This document shows, piece by piece, positions 13,693-20,846 of a stretch of 24,897 bases of DNA. This stretch comes from Casp-actino8 sp964563545. GTDB taxonomy: Bacteria > Actinomycetota > Acidimicrobiia > Acidimicrobiales > Ilumatobacteraceae. The notes under the pieces were generated by a model. That model ran no database searches, was not told the origin of the DNA, and saw only the letters and a list, made by a program, of their open reading frames with translations. The position numbers and the translations under genes were made by a program. The stretch lies in the NCBI GenBank assembly GCA_964563545.1, contig CAZLXB010000030.1:1-24897 (forward strand), written 5' to 3'. Within the stretch, counting starts at the first letter, position 1, and the number at the start of each line of letters is the position of its first letter.

Positions 13693-14997
13693 GTGACAAC
13701 CGTGGAGAGTCGTGGCCGAGTGGTACGCATCGGCGTCTTGGGCTGTGGCAACGTCGGTGCTGCGCTCGTCCGTCTGATCGAACAGCAAGCCGCCAGCATC
13801 GAAGCGCGCACCGGTGTGCGACTCGAGGTCGTGAAGGTCGCGGTCCGCAACATGTCGCGCGAACGCGACGTCGTACTTCCCGAAGGTCTCCTCACCCGCG
13901 ATGCGCACGCAGTGGTGGCCGATCCCGGTGTTGATCTGGTGGTCGAGGTGATCGGTGGTATCGAGCCCGCGCGCGAACTCATCACCCAGGCACTGCAGTC
14001 GGGCAAGCCCGTCGTGACGGCCAACAAGGAACTTCTCGCCAACGTCGGCACCGAACTCTTCGCAGCCGCCGATTCTGCCGGCGTCGACCTCTTGTTCGAG
14101 GCCGCGGTCGCCGGCGGGATCCCCGTGATCCGCGCGCTTCGCGAGAGTCTGCGCGGCGAGCCCGTGAGCCGTGTGATGGGAATCATCAACGGAACCACCA
14201 ACTTCATCCTCACCAAGATGACCGAAGACGGCGCCGACTACGGGGCTGCCCTCGCCGAGGCACAGCGACTCGGTTTCGCCGAGCGCGACCCAACGGCCGA
14301 TGTCGAGGGATTCGATGCCGGTGCCAAAGCCGCGATCCTCGCCTCGATCGCCTTTGGAGCCAAGGTCGTGGCCGGCGACGTGTACCACGAGGGCATCAGC
14401 CGCGTGACGGCCGCCGACATCGCCGTGGCCAAGCGTCTCGGTTACGTGGTCAAGCTTCTCGGTATCGCCGAGCGCGATCAGCAGAGCGGTGAGATCGCCG
14501 TGCGTGTGCATCCGGCCATGGTTCCCAATCATCATCCGCTGGCCAGCGTGCGCGAGAGCTTCAACGCGGTGTTCGTCGAAGGTGGAGCGGTCGGATCTCT
14601 CATGTTCTACGGGCGCGGCGCGGGCGGATTCCCCACCGCGAGCGCGGTGCTCGGTGACGTGATCGATGCCGCGGTGAATCTCGTGAAGGGTACGCACGGC
14701 ACGATCGGTTCGTTCGGCAAGGCCGTGATCCGACCCATCGACGAAACGAGTGCCGAGTACCTCCTGTCCCTCGAAGTCGCCGACCGTCCCGGTGTGCTGC
14801 ACGCCGTCACGGGTGCATTCGCGCGTCACGGTGTGAGCATCCGTGCCGCTGAGCAAGAAGGCATGGCGGCCGACGCCCGACTCGTCTTCATCACGCACGA
14901 GGCCCGCGAATCCGACGTGCAGGCGACGGTGCGCGAACTCCGCGACATGGACGTCGTGAAGCAGGTCGGTGGAATCCTGCGCGTCATCGGATCCTGA
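13693..14997 (+). CDS. hom: Homoserine dehydrogenase with C-terminal ACT domain
   Basis: About 434 residues. It reduces aspartate semialdehyde to homoserine with NAD(P)H, the branch point toward threonine, methionine and isoleucine. The Rossmann motif GCGNVG (17-22) follows VRIGVL; then VVTANKELLANVG, EAAVAGGIPVIRALRESL, GIINGTTNFILTKM and ERDPTADVEGFDAGAKAA carry the catalytic Asp and Lys region. The C-terminal ACT domain (about 350-434, starting YLLSLEVADRPGVLHAVTGA) is the usual site of threonine feedback inhibition. There is no aspartokinase fusion. The GTG start is chosen from the -10 spacing; the frame opens 30 bases earlier at a TTG. thrC follows after 11 bp. Confidence 0.96.
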   Translation: MTTVESRGRVVRIGVLGCGNVGAALVRLIEQQAASIEARTGVRLEVVKVAVRNMSRERDVVLPEGLLTRDAHAVVADPGVDLVVEVIGGIEPARELITQALQSGKPVVTANKELLANVGTELFAAADSAGVDLLFEAAVAGGIPVIRALRESLRGEPVSRVMGIINGTTNFILTKMTEDGADYGAALAEAQRLGFAERDPTADVEGFDAGAKAAILASIAFGAKVVAGDVYHEGISRVTAADIAVAKRLGYVVKLLGIAERDQQSGEIAVRVHPAMVPNHHPLASVRESFNAVFVEGGAVGSLMFYGRGAGGFPTASAVLGDVIDAAVNLVKGTHGTIGSFGKAVIRPIDETSAEYLLSLEVADRPGVLHAVTGAFARHGVSIRAAEQEGMAADARLVFITHEARESDVQATVRELRDMDVVKQVGGILRVIGS

Positions 14998-15008
14998 TCG
15001 GCGGACTC

Positions 15009-16382
15009 GTGCGTTATGTGTCGACCCGCGGCCGGGCTCCCGAACTCGGCTTCAACGACGTTCTTCTGGCTGGCCTCGCCACGGATGGTGGGCTCTACGT
15101 TCCCACCGAGTATCCGTCGTTGCCGCAACTACCGGTAGGTGATTACGCGGCTCTCGCGCACGCGATCATCACTCCGTACATCGGTACCGAGATCGATTCG
15201 GCGGCCCTGCTTGCGATGAGTCGCGATGCGTACGCGACGTTCCGACACCCAGCCACCGTGCCACTCGTGCAGATCGACGACGACGAATGGCTGATGGAGC
15301 TCTTCCACGGCCCGACCCTCGCCTTCAAAGACGTCGCCCTTCAACTCGTGGGTCGACTCTTCGATCACGTGCTCGCGGCGCGCGGTGAGCGCATCATGAT
15401 CGTCGGTGCCACCAGTGGCGACACCGGTTCGGCCGCCATCGACGGCGTGAAGGCGTGTCGCAACGTCGACATCGTGATCCTGTATCCGGAAGGTCGGGTG
15501 AGCGACGTTCAGCGCCGTCAGATGACAACGGTCGATGCACCCAATGTGCACACCGTGGCCGTGGCTGGCACCTTCGACGACTGCCAGGATCTCGTGAAGG
15601 CGATGTTCAACGATGCTGCCTTCCGCGACGAACTCAATCTCTCGGCCGTGAACAGCATCAACTGGGCCCGGGTGATGGCCCAGATCGTGTACTACGTGGC
15701 CGCGGTCGACGGCCTCGGTGGACAGCCCATCACCTTCAGCGTGCCCACCGGCAACTTCGGCAACGTCCTGGCCGGCTGGATCGCCCGCGAAATGGGTGCG
15801 GCGATCGATTCGCTGATCGTCGGTTCCAACACCAACGACATCCTCACCCGCTTCTTCGATTCGCATTCGATGGTCGCGTCGTCGGTCGTACCGACCCTCA
15901 GCCCGTCGATGGACATCCAGGTGTCGTCGAACTTCGAGCGATTGCTGTTCGAGATGAACGACCGTGACGGAGGGGCCACCACCGAACAGATGAACCGTTT
16001 CCGCCAGTCGGGGCGTATGGATGTGGAGCCCGATCAATACGCACGCTGGATCGCCCCGGTGTTCCGAGCCGCGAGTTGCGACGATGCCGCGACGCTCTCG
16101 ACCATGGCCGACGTGTACAAGACCACCGGAATTCAGATCGATCCGCACACCGCAGTCGGGGTGTCAGCGGCCCGGCAGCGACGTGAGCCAGGGGTACCGG
16201 TGGTCACGCTCGCCACCGCGCATCCGGCCAAGTTCCCCGATGCCGTGGAGCGCGCCACTGGCCTTCGGCCGGCGCTGCCCGATCATCTGGCCGATCTGTT
16301 CGATCGGACCGAACGCACCACGCCGCTGCCCAACGATCTCGCCACTATTCAGGGTTTCGTGCGGTCGGTGGCTCGACGCTGA
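15009..16382 (+). CDS. thrC: Threonine synthase, long form with N-terminal extension
   Basis: A 457-residue PLP enzyme that converts O-phosphohomoserine to threonine. The N-terminus RYVSTRGRAPELGFNDVLL is the Thr_synth_N domain (about 1-85), then MELFHGPTLAFKDVALQLVG with PLP Lys107, GATSGDTGSAAIDGVK, NSINWARVMAQIVYY, and FSVPTGNFGNVLAGW followed by SNTNDIL. This is the long class common in proteobacteria and fungi; the usual actinobacterial enzyme next to argS-lysA-hom is about 350 residues and lacks this N-domain. The start is GTG 15009 with a weak GGCGGA ahead. No homoserine kinase follows it here, so O-phosphohomoserine must come from a gene elsewhere. Composition resembles the neighbours, so any replacement was old. 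Confidence 0.96.
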   Translation: MRYVSTRGRAPELGFNDVLLAGLATDGGLYVPTEYPSLPQLPVGDYAALAHAIITPYIGTEIDSAALLAMSRDAYATFRHPATVPLVQIDDDEWLMELFHGPTLAFKDVALQLVGRLFDHVLAARGERIMIVGATSGDTGSAAIDGVKACRNVDIVILYPEGRVSDVQRRQMTTVDAPNVHTVAVAGTFDDCQDLVKAMFNDAAFRDELNLSAVNSINWARVMAQIVYYVAAVDGLGGQPITFSVPTGNFGNVLAGWIAREMGAAIDSLIVGSNTNDILTRFFDSHSMVASSVVPTLSPSMDIQVSSNFERLLFEMNDRDGGATTEQMNRFRQSGRMDVEPDQYARWIAPVFRAASCDDAATLSTMADVYKTTGIQIDPHTAVGVSAARQRREPGVPVVTLATAHPAKFPDAVERATGLRPALPDHLADLFDRTERTTPLPNDLATIQGFVRSVARR

Positions 16383-16399
16383 GTCCCTGTTCAGGGGCT
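16382..16399 (+). terminator. Weak hairpin after thrC
   Basis: AGTCCC pairs with GGGGCT (one T-G wobble) around TGTTCA, starting in the thrC stop codon and followed by GAATTT. The stem is short and the T-run poor, so termination would be partial. It precedes the rho promoter candidate by 30 bp. Confidence 0.3.
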
Positions 16400-16428
16400 G
16401 AATTTCCGACGATCTCGGCGTAGAAGCG

Positions 16429-16457
16429 TTGTCGTGGGGCTGGTCGCTGGCTAGGGT
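16429..16457 (+). promoter_or_regulatory. Candidate sigma-70-type promoter of rho
   Basis: TTGTCG (16429-16434), a 17-base spacer and TAGGGT (16452-16457) make a good actinobacterial promoter in the 213-bp gap between thrC and rho. It predicts a leader of about 130 bases before the rho GTG. Confidence 0.5.
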
Positions 16458-16464
16458 CGGAAGC

Positions 16465-16480
16465 GTCTGGAATCCCAGAC
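16465..16480 (+). promoter_or_regulatory. Hairpin at the start of the rho leader
   Basis: GTCTGG-AATC-CCAGAC is a perfect 6-bp stem with a four-base loop, beginning about where the predicted rho transcript starts. The rest of the leader (to 16595) is C-rich with short repeats. rho is autoregulated by attenuation in E. coli, so a regulatory leader is plausible, but I see no recognised riboswitch. Confidence 0.35.
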
Positions 16481-16595
16481 CGCACCGGGTGCCGATTCTC
16501 CGGACCGAGTGCGTTCTCTCACTGGCGCTGGGATCGCCGGTGGCCGTGCCAAGCACACGCCTCCGATCGCAACCACCGTCTGAAAGCAGGATCAC

Positions 16596-18365
16596 GTGGC
16601 AGCTGATGCCCTCGAACAGTCCGTGCTCGAGTCGAAGGACAAAGAGCAACTCGTCGCCATCGCCACCGCGCTCGGACTCAAGTCCGTCGCCCGGTCGAAG
16701 AAGGAAGACATCATCAAGAAGATCCTCGACACCGTGGGCGCCGCCGGTGGCCCGGCCGAGGAACCCACCAAGTCCGAACGCGCCCCCCGCCGGTCGAACG
16801 ACGACAAGCCGGCGCCGGCCAAGGCCGCCGAGCCCGAGGTGATTCTCGGTGCCGACGGCGAACCGCTCGCCGAGTGGGAGGCCGAACTCGTGCGCCAGGG
16901 TGTGCCGATCGCGACCGAAGCAGTCGGGGCCGAAGGCACCTCCGATCGCGGCCCGCGCAATCGTGACGGCCAGCGCGACGGAAATCGTGACGGCAACCGT
17001 GACGGTCAGCGTGACGGCAATCGTCAGAACCAGGATCGCGGCCCGCGTCAGAACCAGGATCGTGGCCAGGGCGGACAACGCAATTTCGACAACCAGCGTC
17101 AGTTCGATGGTGACGGACGTCGTCGTCGCCGTCGTCGTGGACGCGGTGGGCGCGACGAAGGACCGCAGGGTGAAGATCGCGACTACATCCAGAGCGACTT
17201 CGGGAACGAAGGCGGTCAGGGTGGCGAGCCCACCACGGTCGAGGTGCAGGGTTATCTCGATCTGCGCGACGAGGGCTACGGCTTCTTGCGCGTGAAGGGT
17301 TACCTCGGCAGTCGCGAAGATGCCTACATCTCGGTCAAGCAGACCCGCCAGTACGGGCTCCGCAAGGGTGATCACGTCACCGGTACGGCGCGTTCAGCCG
17401 GCCGTAACGAGAAGAATCCGGCGCTCATCGAGATCCACACGGTCAACGGTGGCGCGCCCGATGCAGCTCGTAACCGTCCACGTTTCGAGGATCTCACCGC
17501 ACTTTTCCCCGACGAGAAGCTTCGTCTGGAGAACCCGCTCGATCCGGGCGACATGACGGCCCGCATCATCGACCTCATCTCGCCGATCGGCAAGGGGCAG
17601 CGAGGCATCATCGTGTCGCCGCCCAAGGCCGGTAAGACCACGATCATGAAGACGATTGCTACCGCGATCGAGCGCAACAACCCCGAAGTGGAGTTGATGG
17701 TTCTTCTGATCGACGAACGTCCCGAAGAAGTGACCGACATGAAGCGCACCGTGCGCGGTGAAGTCATCTCGAGCACCTTCGACCGTCCGTCCGACGAACA
17801 CACGTCGGTGGCCGAGCTCGCCCTCGAGAAGGCCAAGCGTCGTGTCGAGGTCGGTAAGGACGTCGTGATCATCCTCGACGGCATCACGCGTCTCAGCCGT
17901 GCCTACAACCTTGCCGCGCCGGCGAGTGGACGCATCCTCTCGGGTGGTATCGACGCCGGTGCGTTGTACCCGCCCAAGAAGTTCTTCGGTGCGGCCCGCA
18001 ACATCGAAGAAGGCGGCTCGCTCACCATCCTCGCCACGGCTCTCGTGGAGACGAACAGCCGTATGGACGAAGCGATCTTCGAGGAGTTCAAGGGAACCGG
18101 CAACATGGAGTTGCGTCTCGACCGTCGTCTGGCCGAGAAGCGGATCTATCCGGCCATCGACGTGGATGCCTCGAGTACCCGTCACGAGGAGCTCCTGTTC
18201 GACCGCAAGCAGCTCCAGATGGTGTGGCGTCTGCGTCGAGTCCTCTCGGGTCTGGCCGCCGACGGCAACCCGGCCCCGGGCCTCGAACTCCTGATGGACC
18301 GCCTGAAGCAGTTCAAGAACAACGACGAGTTCCTGGCCGAGATCGCCAAGACCCCGATGATGTGA
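16596..18365 (+). CDS. rho: Transcription termination factor Rho
   Basis: A 589-residue hexameric RNA helicase that ends transcription. Order: Rho_N SAP-like domain (about 8-45, EQLVAIATALGLKSVARSKK); a disordered insert of about 150 residues (50-200) rich in Arg, Asn, Gln, Asp and Gly with repeats and a run of seven Arg; the RNA-binding CSD (GYLDLRDEGYGFLRVKGYLG); and the RecA-like ATPase with Walker A PPKAGKTT (Lys347), Walker B VVIILDGITRLSRAYN, Q-loop LSGGIDAGALYPPKKFFGAA and the R-loop region EEFKGTGNMEL. Long inserts like this are characteristic of actinobacterial Rho. The GTG start follows AGCAGGA. It has its own leader and promoter candidate; rpmE lies 90 bp downstream, after a GC-rich hairpin. 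Confidence 0.97.
   Translation: MAADALEQSVLESKDKEQLVAIATALGLKSVARSKKEDIIKKILDTVGAAGGPAEEPTKSERAPRRSNDDKPAPAKAAEPEVILGADGEPLAEWEAELVRQGVPIATEAVGAEGTSDRGPRNRDGQRDGNRDGNRDGQRDGNRQNQDRGPRQNQDRGQGGQRNFDNQRQFDGDGRRRRRRRGRGGRDEGPQGEDRDYIQSDFGNEGGQGGEPTTVEVQGYLDLRDEGYGFLRVKGYLGSREDAYISVKQTRQYGLRKGDHVTGTARSAGRNEKNPALIEIHTVNGGAPDAARNRPRFEDLTALFPDEKLRLENPLDPGDMTARIIDLISPIGKGQRGIIVSPPKAGKTTIMKTIATAIERNNPEVELMVLLIDERPEEVTDMKRTVRGEVISSTFDRPSDEHTSVAELALEKAKRRVEVGKDVVIILDGITRLSRAYNLAAPASGRILSGGIDAGALYPPKKFFGAARNIEEGGSLTILATALVETNSRMDEAIFEEFKGTGNMELRLDRRLAEKRIYPAIDVDASSTRHEELLFDRKQLQMVWRLRRVLSGLAADGNPAPGLELLMDRLKQFKNNDEFLAEIAKTPMM
16962..17069 (+). repeat. Tandem coding repeats in the Rho disordered insert
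   Basis: Five 12-bp units encode RDG(Q/N) at 16962-17021, directly followed by two 24-bp units encoding RQNQDRG(P/Q) at 17022-17069. Units differ mainly at third codon positions, so the protein pattern appears selected. Slippage in such repeats would change the insert length by four or eight residues without breaking the frame. Confidence 0.8.
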
Positions 18366-18371
18366 GGCCGG

Positions 18372-18397
18372 CCGCCCCGCCGACCAGGTTGGGGCGG
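18372..18397 (+). terminator. GC-rich hairpin downstream of rho
   Basis: CCGCCCC and GGGGCGG form a perfect 7-bp stem around a 12-base loop, 6 bp after the rho stop codon. There is no T-run, so it may be a pause or mRNA-end stabilising hairpin and not a full intrinsic terminator. Its right arm overlaps the candidate -35 of rpmE. Confidence 0.4.
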
Positions 18398-18416
18398 AAC
18401 CGACCACCGCTAGGAT
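18389..18416 (+). promoter_or_regulatory. Candidate promoter of rpmE
   Basis: TTGGGG (18389-18394), a 16-base spacer and TAGGAT (18411-18416). It predicts a leader of about 32 bases before the rpmE ATG containing a strong hairpin. Confidence 0.45.
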
Positions 18417-18421
18417 TTCCC

Positions 18422-18438
18422 GGTCCGTGAAACGGGCC
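18422..18438 (+). promoter_or_regulatory. Leader hairpin upstream of rpmE
   Basis: GGTCCGT-GAA-ACGGGCC forms a 7-bp stem (one T-G wobble) capped by a three-base loop. It ends 17 bases before the rpmE ATG, just upstream of the ribosome site GAGGACG. L31 mRNA leaders that bind their own protein have been described in several bacterial groups including actinobacteria; whether this is one is untested. Confidence 0.4.
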
Positions 18439-18455
18439 CGACAGAGGACGAAGAC

Positions 18456-18683
18456 ATGAAGGCTGACATTCACCCCACTTACGAATCGGTGACCGTGCGT
18501 TGCTCGTGCGGCAACACCTTCGAGACCCGTTCCACCATCACCGGAACGCTCAGCGTCGAACTCTGCAACGAGTGCCACCCGTACTTCACCGGCAAGCAGA
18601 AGCTGGTCGACACCGGTGGACGCGTCGAGCGCTTCAACAAGCGCTACGGCGACCGCACCGCCAAGAAGTCCGCCAAGAAATAG
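18456..18683 (+). CDS. rpmE: 50S ribosomal protein L31, zinc-binding (C+) form
   Basis: A 75-residue protein that bridges the ribosomal subunits. Four cysteines (Cys16, Cys18, Cys37, Cys40 in VRCSCGN and ELCNECHPYFTGKQ) bind zinc, so this is the C+ type, which serves as a zinc reserve and is replaced by a C- paralogue under zinc limitation in many actinobacteria. The core KLVDTGGRVERFNKRYG is intact, followed by a lysine-rich tail. ATG 18456 has GAGGACG upstream. It has its own candidate promoter and leader hairpin. The position after rho and before prfA is the conserved actinobacterial order. Confidence 0.97.
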   Translation: MKADIHPTYESVTVRCSCGNTFETRSTITGTLSVELCNECHPYFTGKQKLVDTGGRVERFNKRYGDRTAKKSAKK

Positions 18684-18761
18684 TCCCCTCCACCGTTGTT
18701 CTGGTGAGGAAAATTCACCGCATAGGTTGAGAATCCGCACCAGATTCCCGGGAGGTTGGCA

Positions 18762-19763
18762 ATGGCTGCGCTGACCGAAGATCCCGAACGCCGAGCCCGG
18801 CTCCTTGCTCTCACGCTGCAAGCTCTCGTCCGTGATCGTTTCGGCGTCGACTCGTTCGTGGCCGCCACCGGCTTGGCCAAGGGCGCAGCCGGAATCGCCG
18901 ACGATCAGGCATTCGTGTTGGTCGATGAACAACCGGGTCGCGGACTCGGAGTCGCGCTTGCGTGGGCTGGTCGACACGGTGCCGCCCGCCTCCATGTGAT
19001 CGCGTCGGCTGCCACGGGTGTGTTGGCACGGCGCGCCGAAGAATTCGCGCTGCCGATCTCGGTGTGGCATCGCGACGATCGCGAACTTCTGGGTGGTGTG
19101 CCCGAGCCACATCCGGCACCCCGCGCGGTGCCCGACGCGCACGAGCAGTTCCGTGCGCTCATCGTCGAGTCCGGTGCGCAGGTGAACATCGAACACGGTG
19201 TGTTGGCCGGTGAGGTGCGTGGTCTCGAGGTGTGTCGGGCGGTTACCGACGAGCACACCGGCGTGCACCGGCTCGAAGTTGGTGTGGGTGCGCACGACCG
19301 TGAGGCGTTCGGGTTGATCCATGGTGACACCCCGACCATCGACTCGCTCGTGCGTATCGTGCGCATCGTCGAAGCCCACCGCTCACCGGGGGCCGATCCG
19401 CATCCGCTCAACCGACTGGCAACCGAGCGCGCTTTGCGTGATCGGATCGTGCGCCAACCCGAACTCGTCGGCGCCGCCACGTTGGCTGTTGCCCCACCAC
19501 CCGTGCCGCGCGACAACCTCAAGGATCCGGTGCCGTGTGTGGCGACCGGTCATCTGGCCGATGGTCGTCCGGTGGTGGCGGTGTTTTCGGTGGGGATCGA
19601 CCTCGATGTGGTGCCGTTCGCGGCCGACGCGCGTGCGGCGCTCGCCCAACCCGATACCGAGTTGCTGATCGTGGTTCCCGAGCGTGATGCCTCGTCGGTC
19701 ACGATCAAGAACGCAGCCGCTCTGCGACACCCTGCTCGCGTGCTCGGCTTGCGCCTTCCGTAA
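18762..19763 (+). CDS. Conserved-position hypothetical protein between rpmE and prfA
   Basis: I do not recognise this 333-residue protein. It is soluble, with no signal peptide or membrane segment. The N-terminal 100 residues have alternating hydrophobic strands (AFVLVDEQPG, ARLHVIASAATGVLARRAEE) that look like an alpha/beta fold. The middle (about 120-215) contains an acidic beta-rich stretch (GLEVCRAVTD, HRLEVGVGAHDREAFGLIHG), and the end (about 250-333) repeats an alpha/beta pattern with VVAVFSVGIDLDVVPFAADA, LLIVVPERD and a basic ending. No catalytic signature is clear. ATG 18762 has a strong GGGAGG six bases upstream; the TTG at 18756 is less likely. It is 12 bp before prfA. Its place inside a translation block suggests a housekeeping role (inference). 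Confidence 0.8.
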   Translation: MAALTEDPERRARLLALTLQALVRDRFGVDSFVAATGLAKGAAGIADDQAFVLVDEQPGRGLGVALAWAGRHGAARLHVIASAATGVLARRAEEFALPISVWHRDDRELLGGVPEPHPAPRAVPDAHEQFRALIVESGAQVNIEHGVLAGEVRGLEVCRAVTDEHTGVHRLEVGVGAHDREAFGLIHGDTPTIDSLVRIVRIVEAHRSPGADPHPLNRLATERALRDRIVRQPELVGAATLAVAPPPVPRDNLKDPVPCVATGHLADGRPVVAVFSVGIDLDVVPFAADARAALAQPDTELLIVVPERDASSVTIKNAAALRHPARVLGLRLP

Positions 19764-19775
19764 CCTGAGTCCGTC

Positions 19776-20846
19776 ATGTCGGATCGCTGGAAGTCCCTTC
19801 TCGACGAGCACGCCTCGATGGAGGCGTTGTTGAGCGACCCCGATGTGGTGAGCGATCAGAAGCGCCTGCGCGACGTGTCGCGCCGCTACAAGGAACTCCA
19901 GCCGGTCGTCGAGTGCATTCGCAACATCGAGGCGCGACGCAGCGATGCCGCGGCTGCCACCGATCTACTCGAGATCACCGACGATGCCGCCGAGCGCGAG
20001 CACCTCAAAGCTGAGCGCGACGACGCGGTGAAGGACGCTGATCGACTGGAGGACGAACTCCGGACGCTTCTGTTGCCCAAGGATCCCAACGACGGTCGCC
20101 CGGTGATTCTCGAGATTCGCGGTGCCGAAGGTGGGGAAGAGGCCAATCTCTTCGCCCGTGATCTGTACGACATGTACGTGGGCTACGCATCACGCCGCGG
20201 CTGGAAGGTGGAGACACTCTCCATCGACCCGAGCGATCTGGGCGGCGTGAACCAGGCGACCTTCGTGATCCGTGGCGATGACGCGTGGTCGCGGCTCAAG
20301 TACGAGGGCGGCCCGCACCGGGTGCAGCGCGTGCCGGTCACCGAGAGTTCGGGTCGCATCCACACGTCGTCGGCCACCGTGATGGTGCTGCCCGAAGCCG
20401 AAGAGGTCGATGTGCAGATCGACGACAAGGATCTTCAGGTCGATGTGTTCCGTTCGAGTGGCGCCGGTGGTCAGAGCGTGAACACCACCGACTCGGCGGT
20501 GCGGATCACGCACATCCCCACTGGCATCGTGGTGTCGATGCAGGACGAACGGAGCCAGATCCAGAACCGGGCCCGGGCGATGACGGTGCTGCGTTCGCGA
20601 CTCATGCAGGCCGCGCAAGACGAGCAGGACGCCAAGATGTCGGCCGAGCGACGTTCTCAGGTGGGTGGTGGCGGGCGCAGCGAGAAGATCCGCACCTACA
20701 ACTTCAAGGAGAACCGCCTCACCGACCACCGCATCGGCTTCACGATCTACAGCTTGTCCGATGTGCTGGCTGGTGACCTCGATGCCGTGATCGATGCTCT
20801 CGCCAACGATGAGCGCACGCGGCAACTCGCCGGCGGAGTCGATTGA
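19776..20846 (+). CDS. prfA: Peptide chain release factor 1
   Basis: A 356-residue factor that recognises UAA and UAG and triggers peptide release. The codon-recognition tripeptide is PVT (187-189, in RVPVTESSGRIHTSSATV), diagnostic of RF1 and not RF2 (SPF). The catalytic GGQ (231-233) in SSGAGGQSVNTTDSAVRITH is intact; its glutamine is the target of PrmC, encoded next. The N-terminal coiled-coil domain (about 1-100) and the C-terminal NFKENRLTDHRIGFTIYSL are standard. ATG 19776 has no Shine-Dalgarno; TAACCT, overlapping the preceding stop codon, lies 9 bases upstream. Its TGA overlaps the prmC TTG. Confidence 0.97.
   Translation: MSDRWKSLLDEHASMEALLSDPDVVSDQKRLRDVSRRYKELQPVVECIRNIEARRSDAAAATDLLEITDDAAEREHLKAERDDAVKDADRLEDELRTLLLPKDPNDGRPVILEIRGAEGGEEANLFARDLYDMYVGYASRRGWKVETLSIDPSDLGGVNQATFVIRGDDAWSRLKYEGGPHRVQRVPVTESSGRIHTSSATVMVLPEAEEVDVQIDDKDLQVDVFRSSGAGGQSVNTTDSAVRITHIPTGIVVSMQDERSQIQNRARAMTVLRSRLMQAAQDEQDAKMSAERRSQVGGGGRSEKIRTYNFKENRLTDHRIGFTIYSLSDVLAGDLDAVIDALANDERTRQLAGGVD

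Noticed and set aside
17116..17150. CGTCGTCGT run as a simple-sequence mutation hotspot or insertion
   Set aside because: It encodes the Arg run of the Rho insert in frame and mixes CGT and CGC codons, so it is coding bias and not a pure microsatellite.
17394..19379. 661-codon open frame on the minus strand across rho, rpmE and the hypothetical gene
   Set aside because: It runs opposite three well-supported genes, has a low-complexity His/Arg/Glu-rich product and no ribosome site; a codon-bias shadow.
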